A stretch of DNA of 6,599 bases from an uncultured Gemmatimonadota bacterium (GCA_938030915.1 CALHIO010000283.1:1-6599), one strand, 5' to 3'. Shown: positions 1-6,599, numbered from the stretch's first letter. Notes: generated by a model from the letters alone, not told the origin. Translations and numbers: made by a program.

Positions 1-2468
1 TCATCCGCGATGCATACCGCACCTCGTGACCGGGCGATTCGATACGCCTCGTCGAGGTATCCCGCCGGTGGCTCGATCTGGCCCCCACAGGAGAGAATGC
101 TCTCGGCCAGGAAGGCGGCGGGCTCATGGCCGTTCGAGCTGAGTGACCCGAACGCCTCGCCGACATGCATCGCGTATCGCGCGGCTCGGTCTATCACTTG
201 GCGGCCGTACAATCCTCGGTAATCGTCGGGCAGGGGGGCGGTACGGACCCAGTCCGGGGCGCCCGCTCCGCCCTTGCCTGCGTGCTTGTAGTGACTGACG
301 TCGATCAGGGCCTGGGAGTGTCCGTGGTAGCCGCCTTCGATCGCGACGACGCCCCGGCCTCCGGTGTGCGCGCGCGCCATGCGTAGCGCGAGCTCGTTCG
401 CCTCCGATCCGGAGTTCACGAAGAAGCAGACGGAGAGGGGATCCGGGAGCAGGGCCGCGAGCCGCTCGGCATACTCGAGGACGAACTCGTGGAGGTAGCG
501 TGTGTTGGTGTTCAGCACGCCCATCTGTTGCTGCCCCGCCTCGACGACGGAGCGCCGCTCGTGCCCGACATGCGCCACGTTGTTCACGCAGTCGAGGTAG
601 GCCCGCCCCATCGCGTCATAGAGGTGCGTACCCATACCACGGACGATGTGGAGTGGGGTCGCGTACGACACACTGAGGTTCGCACCGAAGGCTCGGGCTC
701 GGCGCTCCGTCAGATCCTCCGGCGGTTCGAACGTGGTCGCCCCGGGAAGCCGCGTGATGAGGTTCGGGTCCGGTGAGAAGGAGGCCCAGACGCTCTGCTC
801 TCGGGGCAGCGCAACCCCCGGGAACTGCCCCTCGAAACCGAGAAGGTCCGTCAGAATCTGGACATGCAGGTGGGGAGGCCAGTCCCCATTCTCTGGGTAG
901 GGTCCGATGCGCGCGATCACGTCGCCGGCCGCCACCTCCGCACCGACCTCGAGCTTCTCGACCGACTCCGCTTCCAGATGACCATACAGGGTCCAGAACG
1001 GACCTGCGGGCCCGTCGTGCTCGAGCAGGACCGTCGGGCCGTAGTCCAGCCCCTGGCCGTTGTCGACAACCGAGAATACGCGGCCCGGCAGAGGCGCCCG
1101 GACCTCGGCACCTGCCTGATCGAAGATGTCGAGGCCCGTGTGAATGGTCCTGCGCTCCCGCGGGTCTCCTGCTCGACCCTCGAAGATCTCCGTCAGGTAG
1201 AAGGCACGCGGCTCGAGGTAACGACCGATACCGATCGTCGCTCCTTCGTCCTCCATGTGGCGGAACAAGCGCCGCGTGAACTCCTCGGTGTCATCGGTGT
1301 CCCGCCCGTTGAGGAGGGGGCTGCCCAGGCTGAGATCGAGGATCGTGACCTCATCCTCCGACTCGGGCATCGTCATGACCGGTTCGACCTTCTGCTCCCT
1401 CAACCAGTCGACCAGAACCGGGCTCCTGGGCGAGGCAGGGTATCCTGCGGCATCACGCACGATGCCCTCGGCCAACCGTACCGGGATCTGGTGGAGGCGA
1501 CGGATCATGTCCCAGGCTGGGCGCTCCGAGACCAGCGCATAGTCGTCGACCTCGCCCGACTGGTGACGCTTCCATCCCGAGATGCTCACGCTGGCACCCA
1601 GCCGGGCCCGGGCGAGGGCAAAGACGACGTCGGCTTCCTCTTCGCTCAGCGGCGTTCGGTCATGGAATCCACGAACGATCGCCGCCATCGCCATGAGCGG
1701 GTCGTCCGTGTCGAGAATCGCGTACGCGATCGCGATGCCGAGATCGAAGACGCGCGGAGCGGAGTGCGCGTCGCCCAGATCGATGATCCCCGTGATTCGA
1801 CGAGGGCCGGCGTCCGGAGCGCTGACGAGCACGTTGTAGTCGTTCACGTCTCCGTGAATGACCTGTGATCCGAGTCCGAGGAAGTCGGATTCGCGTGCGA
1901 GCCATCCCTCGTGGACCGACCGGATGAGCTCCAGCTGCTCACCCTGGAACAGGTCGAAGCAGCGCTCCATGACGAGTCCCGAGCGGCCGAGTGCATACTC
2001 GAAGTCGATCCGGGCCGGCGGATGGTCCGGGTACGCGCCGAGCGCGCTGTCGATGTCGGCCAGTCGGCGACCGAGGTCGTACAGCAGTGGAAGCGAGCGT
2101 GGACGAACGTCCGCGAAGAGACCTCCCTCGAGGTACTCGACGACCCGGATCCGGTGTGTCTGCCCGTCCTCCGCCGTGTGCTTCACGATCCATGAGCCGT
2201 CGTTCGATGGGATCACGTCGGCGGCGAAGCCGTCCGTGGCCCGGGCCATATGCCGCATGAGATCGGCCTCGATCTCCAGGATCTCATCGCTCTCGTCCGG
2301 GGTCGAAACCTTCGCGACCCGCTTCGTCCCATCGACCGTGGTCACCAGGAAGTTGAGGTCCCGGTCTCCGGGGAGCGGCGTCAGCGTTCCCTCGATCCCG
2401 TAGTGCTCACGCAGGGCGGCCAGTACCGCATCGGGCGCGAGGTCGGGACGACTGAGGATGTTGATCAT
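1..2468 (-). CDS. APH-type kinase / M23 peptidase / class III aminotransferase fusion (C-terminus cut by window edge)
   Basis: The reading frame is open from an ATG at 2468 to the window edge, giving 822 visible residues; a complete protein would be near 1000. Residues 1-300 are an aminoglycoside phosphotransferase/hydroxylysine-kinase-like domain: nucleotide loop GDRDLNF (34-40), ATP lysine K53 (VAKV), catalytic loop HGDVNDYN (205-212) and metal-binding IDLGD (229-233). Residues about 400-550 are an M23 (LytM) domain: H443 and D447 (HTGLD) plus H535 as zinc ligands, H497 (YGH) and H533 (HLH) as catalytic histidines. From about 575 follows a fold-type I aminotransferase of the AGXT2L kind: YLDCVNNVAHVGH from 624, NSGSEAN (685-691), YHGH (714-717). 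The sequence stops at the start of the ADE motif, so the PLP lysine lies outside. Animal relatives are hydroxylysine kinase and phosphohydroxylysine or phosphoethanolamine phospho-lyase, so successive phosphorylation and elimination of Pi and NH3 from an amino alcohol is inferred; the substrate is unknown. No signal peptide or membrane helix is seen. The SD before the ATG is weak (GAAGA). The upstream gene ends 88 bases away. Confidence 0.93.
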   Translation of the reverse strand, partial: MINILSRPDLAPDAVLAALREHYGIEGTLTPLPGDRDLNFLVTTVDGTKRVAKVSTPDESDEILEIEADLMRHMARATDGFAADVIPSNDGSWIVKHTAEDGQTHRIRVVEYLEGGLFADVRPRSLPLLYDLGRRLADIDSALGAYPDHPPARIDFEYALGRSGLVMERCFDLFQGEQLELIRSVHEGWLARESDFLGLGSQVIHGDVNDYNVLVSAPDAGPRRITGIIDLGDAHSAPRVFDLGIAIAYAILDTDDPLMAMAAIVRGFHDRTPLSEEEADVVFALARARLGASVSISGWKRHQSGEVDDYALVSERPAWDMIRRLHQIPVRLAEGIVRDAAGYPASPRSPVLVDWLREQKVEPVMTMPESEDEVTILDLSLGSPLLNGRDTDDTEEFTRRLFRHMEDEGATIGIGRYLEPRAFYLTEIFEGRAGDPRERRTIHTGLDIFDQAGAEVRAPLPGRVFSVVDNGQGLDYGPTVLLEHDGPAGPFWTLYGHLEAESVEKLEVGAEVAAGDVIARIGPYPENGDWPPHLHVQILTDLLGFEGQFPGVALPREQSVWASFSPDPNLITRLPGATTFEPPEDLTERRARAFGANLSVSYATPLHIVRGMGTHLYDAMGRAYLDCVNNVAHVGHERRSVVEAGQQQMGVLNTNTRYLHEFVLEYAERLAALLPDPLSVCFFVNSGSEANELALRMARAHTGGRGVVAIEGGYHGHSQALIDVSHYKHAGKGGAGAPDWVRTAPLPDDYRGLYGRQVIDRAARYAMHVGEAFGSLSSNGHEPAAFLAESILSCGGQIEPPAGYLDEAYRIARSRGAVCIAD

Positions 2469-2556
2469 GCGGGTCTTCGTAGCAGTCTGGATCGAGCTCG
2501 GCGGTCGACCCTGAGTCAGAAAAGATCGGTCGAATCGCTGCGAATGGGAGGGGCCG

Positions 2557-3099
2557 TCAGCCTCCTGGCGTCACACCCACGATGAGCGTCCACGTCGAAT
2601 CACGGACGAACGATGCTCGTGCCCCGTACCGGGCGAGGAGTTCTGCGAGCAGTTCGCCGCTGGCGGATCGCACGACGACACCTCCGATTCCAATCGGGAC
2701 CTGCAGTCGGTCTGCCCGGACCGAGTCGGGCGGGGCATCGGCGTCGGCCGGGCGCCGGTTCACGGCGTCGGGGGCCTCCTGCGTTTCCAGCATCTCGAGC
2801 CGGCGCCACTGAACGGAGTAGTCCGGACCGCTCAGGGATGCGCGGCCGGGGAACGCGGTCGTCACTTCGGGGGGCAGGTCACCCGGCTCCATGGGAGTCG
2901 GCCACGCTCTCGTCGTTGAGAAGTATTCCTCGGAGGCGGAGCGGAGCGTCTCGACGTCCGTTGCCGCATCCTCGACCAGAGCCTCAAAGGAGCGAGCTCT
3001 CAGTGTCGGCATGGCGGCAGCGATCAACAGTGTGATGCCAGCGACGGCCATGACGATGTCTGCAGTCGCTGCTCCCCGACGTCGAGCGATGGATCGCAT
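2557..3099 (-). CDS. Type IV pilin-like / pseudopilin-like protein
   Basis: 180 residues from the ATG at 3099. The N-terminus is a short basic leader, MRSIARRRG, followed by a hydrophobic helix (about residues 15-33). This matches a class III prepilin signal: Gly9 at position -1, Asp14 at mature +5 where Glu is usual, and Pro31 at mature +22, the position of the conserved pilin proline. Next comes an amphipathic stretch with EEYFSTTRAWP, like the aromatic-then-WP segment after the helix of many pseudopilins, then a divergent globular part without recognisable motifs. Such proteins are processed by a prepilin peptidase and assembled at the inner membrane by type II secretion or type IV pilus machinery; this role is inferred. 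An upstream in-frame GTG at 3126 would add nine residues, but the ATG overlaps the previous stop as TGATG and gives a leader of normal length, so I prefer it. It is probably translated by coupling with the upstream gene. No other pilus gene lies in the window. Confidence 0.72.
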   Translation of the reverse strand: MRSIARRRGAATADIVMAVAGITLLIAAAMPTLRARSFEALVEDAATDVETLRSASEEYFSTTRAWPTPMEPGDLPPEVTTAFPGRASLSGPDYSVQWRRLEMLETQEAPDAVNRRPADADAPPDSVRADRLQVPIGIGGVVVRSASGELLAELLARYGARASFVRDSTWTLIVGVTPGG

Positions 3100-4193
3100 C
3101 ACGCGCCCGCCTGAGTCGTGACCCACGTCTCTGCGATGCGCTCAAAGATTGCCGCAGGCGCCGCCGAGTCGTAAACGACGGCGATCCCGTCCGATGTGTA
3201 GGCGACGAGCTGGTAGAGGCGGTTGCTCGACTTCACGTAGCGAATGTCCGGTAGCACGGTGCCGAGGTCGTCGAGGCTGTCAGGAAGACGCTGCTCGCGG
3301 GCCCGGAACGCATCGATCTGCTGCGCCTGGAGGATGAGCGCCACCACGACTCCGTACGTGAGGTCCGATTCGGTCAGCTGTGCTGGTGGGTCGGGGACCA
3401 GGATCGCCGGGGGGGCCAACGCGACGAGCATCGTCAGCATCACGAGCGCGCTCGCGGCCGTCCCTTTCCATCCGCGTGTCCTCCTCCTGTCCGTCGGGAC
3501 TCGGAACCGGGCCTCCTGCAGTTCGACGTGCGCGAGGGCTGCCGCCAGAAGGCGGTCACGTTCGTCATCCGTGGTCGCTTCTCCCAGGTCGATGACGAGA
3601 TCCTCGGGGAGATCGATCAATCCCTGCGCCTGCATCTCGGACAGCGCCGCCACGGCGTCACGCGTCAGGGATAGCCCGGAGGTTGTTGCAGGTCGTGCGA
3701 TCGGGGCCGCGTCTTCGCTGGAGTGGGGACCCTCCCCCACGGCGAGTTCGTGGAGGTCTGCCTCGCCTTCGATCGCGTCCTGCGGCGCTGGCGTGTCGAT
3801 GTCGGACTCTTTCGCGGCCGCGAACGCGACTGCCTCGGCGATCAGCCGCTCGTGGCTCTCCTCGTCGTCATCGAGGGAGATGACATCGAGCTCTGCGTCG
3901 TCGAAATCGTCGGGCATGACGATCTCCGGCTCGCTCTCCCCCTGACGTGGCGAGACGACATCGTCAGGATCGTCCTGGTCCATCGCAACGACTGCGCTGC
4001 GCGCATCGGCGATCGAGGTCTCGTGTTCATCGTCGATGGCGACCGCGGCTACCTCGTCCGTGGCCTGGTCTTCCGAGGTGTCTTCGACGGCCTCGTCACC
4101 GCCCGCTTTCAGCGCATCGGTCGACGTCGCATCGGAAGCGCCGGTCGCCTTCCGTTGCTTCTTCGACCTCGATTTCTTGCGCTTGCGGGCCAA
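3099..4193 (-). CDS. Acidic single-pass membrane protein with pseudopilin-like C-terminal domain
   Basis: 364 residues; I do not recognise a named family. Residues 1-16 are almost all Lys/Arg. Residues about 31-165 are strongly acidic and low in complexity, probably disordered. Residues 172-230 look helical (LTRDAVAALSEMQ, then DDERDRLLAAALAHVELQ). Arg/Lys at 236-243 precede one membrane helix at about 246-266, so the first 240 residues should be cytoplasmic. The outer domain (about 270-364) contains QQIDAFRAREQRLPDSLDDLG followed later by IRYV, YQLVAYTSDGIAVVY. This resembles the short soluble domains of minor pseudopilins (an FR...LPDSLDDLG segment, then beta strands), but there is no prepilin cleavage site. 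The start is TTG with GGAG six bases upstream; an in-frame stop lies at 4218-4220, so no earlier start exists except within the next eight codons. Its stop overlaps the pilin-like gene by one base (TGATG), which argues that both act in the same envelope structure. Function unknown. Confidence 0.75.
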   Translation of the reverse strand: MARKRKKSRSKKQRKATGASDATSTDALKAGGDEAVEDTSEDQATDEVAAVAIDDEHETSIADARSAVVAMDQDDPDDVVSPRQGESEPEIVMPDDFDDAELDVISLDDDEESHERLIAEAVAFAAAKESDIDTPAPQDAIEGEADLHELAVGEGPHSSEDAAPIARPATTSGLSLTRDAVAALSEMQAQGLIDLPEDLVIDLGEATTDDERDRLLAAALAHVELQEARFRVPTDRRRTRGWKGTAASALVMLTMLVALAPPAILVPDPPAQLTESDLTYGVVVALILQAQQIDAFRAREQRLPDSLDDLGTVLPDIRYVKSSNRLYQLVAYTSDGIAVVYDSAAPAAIFERIAETWVTTQAGA

Positions 4194-4196
4194 CGG

Positions 4197-4203
4197 CCTC
4201 TCC
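4197..4203 (-). promoter_or_regulatory. Ribosome binding site deciding a TTG start
   Basis: On the minus strand this reads GGAGAGG; counted from GGAG (4203-4200), six bases separate it from the TTG at 4193. An in-frame TGA at 4220-4218 leaves room for only eight codons upstream, none of them ATG, and the next in-frame ATG would remove 70 residues including the basic N-terminus. The site therefore supports the TTG as the real start. Confidence 0.55.
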
Positions 4204-4261
4204 GGAGGAAGAGCGAGTCAGCGCAAGATAATCGGGCCCGGCACGGCCAGGACAGCCAAAA

Positions 4262-5944
4262 TCAGTCGCGTACCAGCTTCCGGTACTTGAGACGGTGGGG
4301 TTGGGTCGCATCGTCACCCAGACGCTGCTTCCGATCCTCTTCGTACTCGTGATAGTTCCCCTCGAACCAGACCACCTGAGAGTCGCCCTCGAAGGCCAGA
4401 ATGTGCGTGCAGATCCTGTCGAGGAACCATCGATCGTGAGAGATCACGAGTACGCATCCGGCGTAGTCGAGGATCGCGTTCTCCAGGGCGCGCAGCGTGT
4501 CGACGTCGAGGTCATTCGTCGGCTCGTCGAGCAGCATCACGTTACCACCCGTCTTCAGCAGCTTCGCGAGGTGGAGTCGGTTCCGCTCACCGCCGGACAG
4601 CACCCCGACCTTCTTCTGCTGGTCTGCACCGCGAAAGTTGAACCACGAGAGATACGCGCGGGGGTTCACCTCTGCGCGCCCGAAATTCAACACGTCCGCG
4701 CCGCCACTGACCTCCTCGAAGACGGTCTTGTCCCCATCGAGCTCTTCGCGGGACTGGTCGACGTAGGCGAGTTGGACCGTCTGGCCGGTTTCGAGAGCCC
4801 CTGCGTCCGGCGATTCGTCACCGACGATCATCCGAAAAAGCGTCGTCTTCCCGGCCCCATTCCCGCCGATGATTCCGACGACGGCGCCCGGGGGGATGTC
4901 GAAGGTCAGGTTGTCGATCAGCAGCTGCTCTCCGAATCCCTTCGCGAGCCCATCGGCCTTGATCACGACGTTCCCGAGACGCGGACCCTTGGGGATCAGG
5001 ATCTCGGCCGTTCGGACCTGCTCGCGCTCATCGGCCGCGAGAAGCTCTTCGTAGGCATTGATCCGTGCCTTCCCCTTGGCCTGACGCGCACGGGGAGACA
5101 TACGGATCCAGTCCAATTCGCGCTCGAGCGTCTTTTGCCGCGCGGACTCCGACTTCTCCTCCTGGCGGAGTCGCTCCTGCTTCTGTTCGAGCCAGGACGA
5201 GTAGTTGCCCTTCCAGGGAATGCCCTGGCCGCGATCCAGCTCGAGGATCCACTCGGCCACATTGTCTAGGAAGTAACGGTCGTGGGTGATCGCGACGATC
5301 GTACCGGGAAATTCGGCGAGATGATGCTCGAGCCACGCCACCGATTCTGCATCCAGATGGTTGGTGGGCTCGTCGAGCAGGAGCATGTCGGGCTGCTCGA
5401 GCAGGACGCGGCAGAGCGCGACCCTCCGTCGTTCACCACCGGAAAGGGTCGCGACGTCGGAATCCCCGGGCGGTAGTCGCAGCGCATCCATGGCGATCTC
5501 GATCTTGCGGTCGAGGTCCCAGGCGTTCGACGCGTCGATCCGGTCCTGCAGCTTGGCCTGCTCTTCGATGAGAGCGTTCATCTCTTCGTCGGTGGAGACA
5601 TCACCGAACGCCATGCTGACTTCCTCGAAACGCTTGAGGAGGTTGCGCGTGTCCGCCACGGCGAGTTCCACGTTTCCGCGCACGTCGAGGGACGCGTCGA
5701 GCTCCGGCTCCTGCGCCAGGTACCCGATCTTTGTGCCCTTCGCGGCCCAGGCCTCCCCGAGAAAGTCCGAATCGAGCCCTGCCATGATCTTCAGCAAGGA
5801 GCTCTTTCCCGACCCATTCGACCCGACGACGCCGATCTTGGCTCCGGGATAGAACGAGAGGTTGATGTTCTTGAGGATCTCCCGCTTCGGCGGGACGATC
5901 TTCGAGAGCCGGTGCATGTGGTAGATGAACTGCGGTCCGGACAT
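4262..5944 (-). CDS. ettA: Energy-dependent translational throttle protein EttA (ABC-F ATPase)
   Basis: 560 residues, close to the 555 of E. coli EttA, which it matches along its whole length from memory (for example VVPPKR near the start, MLLLDEPTNHLDAESVAWLE, VISHDRWFLDRI). Two ABC domains: Walker A at 41-49 (K47) and 360-368 (K366), signatures LSGGE at 167-171 and 448-452, catalytic glutamates E192 and E474, and switch histidines in THDR (221) and SHDR. The EttA-specific arm falls at about 95-140 inside the first domain. The linker that contacts P-site tRNA falls at about 244-322, with GNYSSWLEQK and a basic KGKAR segment. In E. coli the protein binds the ribosomal E site and gates entry into elongation according to the ATP/ADP ratio; this is family knowledge. 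I chose the ATG at 5944 over an in-frame CAT-complement ATG at 5980 because it gives the family N-terminus (MSGPQFIYHMHR) and has AAGGA five bases upstream. Cytoplasmic. Nothing in the sequence is broken or missing. Confidence 0.97.
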   Translation of the reverse strand: MSGPQFIYHMHRLSKIVPPKREILKNINLSFYPGAKIGVVGSNGSGKSSLLKIMAGLDSDFLGEAWAAKGTKIGYLAQEPELDASLDVRGNVELAVADTRNLLKRFEEVSMAFGDVSTDEEMNALIEEQAKLQDRIDASNAWDLDRKIEIAMDALRLPPGDSDVATLSGGERRRVALCRVLLEQPDMLLLDEPTNHLDAESVAWLEHHLAEFPGTIVAITHDRYFLDNVAEWILELDRGQGIPWKGNYSSWLEQKQERLRQEEKSESARQKTLERELDWIRMSPRARQAKGKARINAYEELLAADEREQVRTAEILIPKGPRLGNVVIKADGLAKGFGEQLLIDNLTFDIPPGAVVGIIGGNGAGKTTLFRMIVGDESPDAGALETGQTVQLAYVDQSREELDGDKTVFEEVSGGADVLNFGRAEVNPRAYLSWFNFRGADQQKKVGVLSGGERNRLHLAKLLKTGGNVMLLDEPTNDLDVDTLRALENAILDYAGCVLVISHDRWFLDRICTHILAFEGDSQVVWFEGNYHEYEEDRKQRLGDDATQPHRLKYRKLVRD

Positions 5945-5949
5945 TTCGA

Positions 5950-5954
5950 TCCTT
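5950..5954 (-). promoter_or_regulatory. Ribosome binding site of ettA
   Basis: AAGGA on the minus strand, five bases before the ATG at 5944. It fixes the start twelve codons downstream of the longest possible ORF, in agreement with the N-terminus of EttA relatives. Confidence 0.7.
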
Positions 5955-5998
5955 CGGCTGAACGACCTGGGTTCGCGCATGCAGTCGCGCGGCCGAAG
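5952..5998 (-). promoter_or_regulatory. Possible hairpin in the ettA leader overlapping its SD
   Basis: In the gap before ettA, CTTCGGC (5998-5992) can pair with GCCGAAG (5958-5952). Directly inside it, CGCGC (5991-5987) can pair with GCGCG (5978-5974) around an 8-base loop. Fifteen unpaired bases lie on one side. The 3' arm of the outer stem covers AAG of the AAGGA ribosome site, so the fold could hide it. There is no U-run, so it does not look like a Rho-independent terminator. Whether it forms is not shown; GC-rich DNA yields short stems by chance. Confidence 0.25.
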
Positions 5999-6023
5999 AA
6001 TCTAAAGCAACTGCGCCGGTGGG

Positions 6024-6599
6024 TCAGTTGCGGCCCGAGCCACCTCGTGCAAGTGCTCGGTAGTACTCCTCGACCAGCCGGCGGTAGCCGTCGGGCACCT
6101 CGTCGGCGCCGCTCAGCGTGGCACGCCGCTCGGCCTCGCCTTCCACGTCACGCCGCAACGTGAATTCGAGTCGTTTGAGCTGATCGACCATGTCTTCGCT
6201 GAGGTCGGCAAGCCGTCCCGGGTCCCCGTAGACCTCGTCGGCCTGGAGTTCCTGGAAGGATTGGATCAGCTCTCTGAGCTCGTCCACCGGACGGCCCGCG
6301 TTCTGAAGATCACGTCGCAACTCCATCAGCTGTTCCTCTCGCTGCCGGAACTCGCTCTGGAACTGTCGGATCTCGTCAGCCGAGAACTCCCGGGGTGTGC
6401 CTCGTGTCGCCCCGCCGAACGGCGAGCCGACCGACCGATCCCCGACCCAGCCGTCGTTACCACCCCCGCCGCCGAGGCGATCGGCGTTGCCTCCCTGACC
6501 CTGTTGACTGCCCTGGCCCTGTTGGCCTTCCTGACCCTGCTGGCCTTCCTGGCCCTGCTGGCCTTCCTGGCCCTGCTGGCCTTCCTGGCCCTGCTGGCC
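6024..6599 (-). CDS. C-terminal part of a Gln/Gly-repeat protein, possibly DUF4175-like (N-terminus outside window)
   Basis: 191 residues are visible, ending at a TGA at 6026-6024. No start codon is assigned because the frame is open through the right edge. An internal ATG at 6326 would give only 100 residues and cut the protein in the middle of a charged helix. The visible part opens with five to six copies of a GQQGQE hexapeptide, continues into a Gly-rich linker (GGGGGNDGWVGDRS) and then a charged, probably helical domain: REFSADEIRQFQSEFRQRE, DELRELIQSFQELQ, DMVDQLKRLEFTLRRDVEGEA. The end is VPDGYRRLVEEYYRALARGG. A Gln/Gly-repeat tract followed by such helices and a P-x-YR-x-LV-x-x-YYRAL ending recalls the ends of long DUF4175/TIGR02302-type membrane proteins, but I hold that identity only loosely. 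No membrane helix is in the visible part. ettA starts 79 bases downstream. Confidence 0.8.
   Translation of the reverse strand, partial: GQQGQEGQQGQEGQQGQEGQQGQEGQQGQGSQQGQGGNADRLGGGGGNDGWVGDRSVGSPFGGATRGTPREFSADEIRQFQSEFRQREEQLMELRRDLQNAGRPVDELRELIQSFQELQADEVYGDPGRLADLSEDMVDQLKRLEFTLRRDVEGEAERRATLSGADEVPDGYRRLVEEYYRALARGGSGRN
6501..6599 (-). repeat. 18-bp in-frame tandem repeat coding GQQGQE
   Basis: From 6537 to the window edge the plus-strand unit ctgctggccttcctggcc occurs three times without change (6537-6554, 6555-6572, 6573-6590) plus half a unit. Two degenerate copies precede it (6519-6536 and 6501-6518). Each unit encodes six residues, so gain or loss of units keeps the frame. The array probably continues beyond the window. 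Confidence 0.93.

Noticed and set aside
864..1868. Plus-strand open frame of 334 codons opposite the fusion gene
   Set aside because: It lies wholly antisense to clear kinase and M23 coding sequence with intact motifs, has no SD and shows no recognisable domain; GC-rich third positions produce such frames.
2469..2556. Terminator or promoter in the 88-base gap before the fusion gene
   Set aside because: There is a GGTCGACC palindrome and a repeated TCGACCG, but no hairpin followed by U residues and no convincing promoter pair.
3409..3415. Run of seven G (C7 on the coding strand) in the membrane-helix region, a possible slippage site
   Set aside because: Seven bases is short for phase variation and encodes ordinary Ala-Pro-Pro codons in an intact frame.
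4194..4261. Terminator or promoter between ettA and the acidic protein gene
   Set aside because: Only a 4-bp GGCC pairing without a U-run, and TATCTT lacks a -35 at normal spacing; nothing can be supported.
3723..4352. Plus-strand open frame of 209 codons across the end of ettA and the acidic protein gene
   Set aside because: Its valine/arginine/aspartate-rich translation is the mirror of the acidic tail; no start signal or domain.
4295..5269. Plus-strand open frame of 324 codons opposite ettA
   Set aside because: Antisense to the well-matched EttA frame; its composition is that of a mirrored coding strand and no family motif is visible.
5982..6010. Sigma-70-like promoter before ettA (TTGCTT or TAGATT)
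   Set aside because: TTGCTT has no acceptable -10 at 17 bases, and TAGATT has no -35 at the right distance.
6024..6326. A separate 100-residue gene starting at the ATG at 6326
   Set aside because: The same frame continues without a stop to the window edge and the residues upstream are part of the same charged helix, so the ATG is internal.

Overview
All five protein-coding genes that can be supported lie on the minus strand, so they read from high to low coordinates. The DNA is GC-rich with strong third-position GC, which is why long but meaningless ORFs appear on the opposite strand. The gene content would suit a Gram-negative-type, GC-rich environmental bacterium. Gemmatimonadota or a nearby phylum is my guess, from the kinase–M23–aminotransferase fusion and the Gln/Gly-repeat protein, but the window holds no taxonomic marker strong enough to settle this.

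Layout in transcription order. (1) 6599-6024: the C-terminal 191 residues of a larger protein cut by the window edge. It starts in a 6-residue Gln/Gly/Glu tandem repeat and ends in a charged helical domain. (2) 5944-4262: a complete, canonical ettA, the ABC-F translational throttle ATPase, with its own Shine-Dalgarno (SD) sequence and a possible hairpin that pairs across it. (3) 4193-3099: a TTG-started protein with a basic N-terminus, a long acidic disordered region, one membrane helix and a small outer domain resembling a minor pseudopilin. (4) 3099-2557: a pilin-like protein with a class III (prepilin) signal, joined to the previous gene by a TGATG stop/start overlap. (5) 2468-1: the first 822 residues of a very large fusion of an APH-type kinase, an M23 (LytM-type) metallopeptidase domain and an AGXT2L-type class III aminotransferase/phospho-lyase. 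It runs off the left edge.

How they may work together: genes 3 and 4 look like one translationally coupled unit concerned with the envelope, plausibly a small pilus- or secretion-like element. Gene 5 carries, in one chain, a kinase and a PLP enzyme of the families that in animals act in sequence on hydroxylysine (phosphorylation, then phosphate-and-ammonia elimination). Its M23 domain has all the expected zinc and catalytic residues, yet the chain has no visible export signal. ettA is a housekeeping gene and has no evident functional link to its neighbours.

The most interesting items are the three-part enzyme and the coupled pilin-like pair. No RNA genes, CRISPR arrays or insertion sequences were seen. 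Every gap between genes is shorter than 100 bases.
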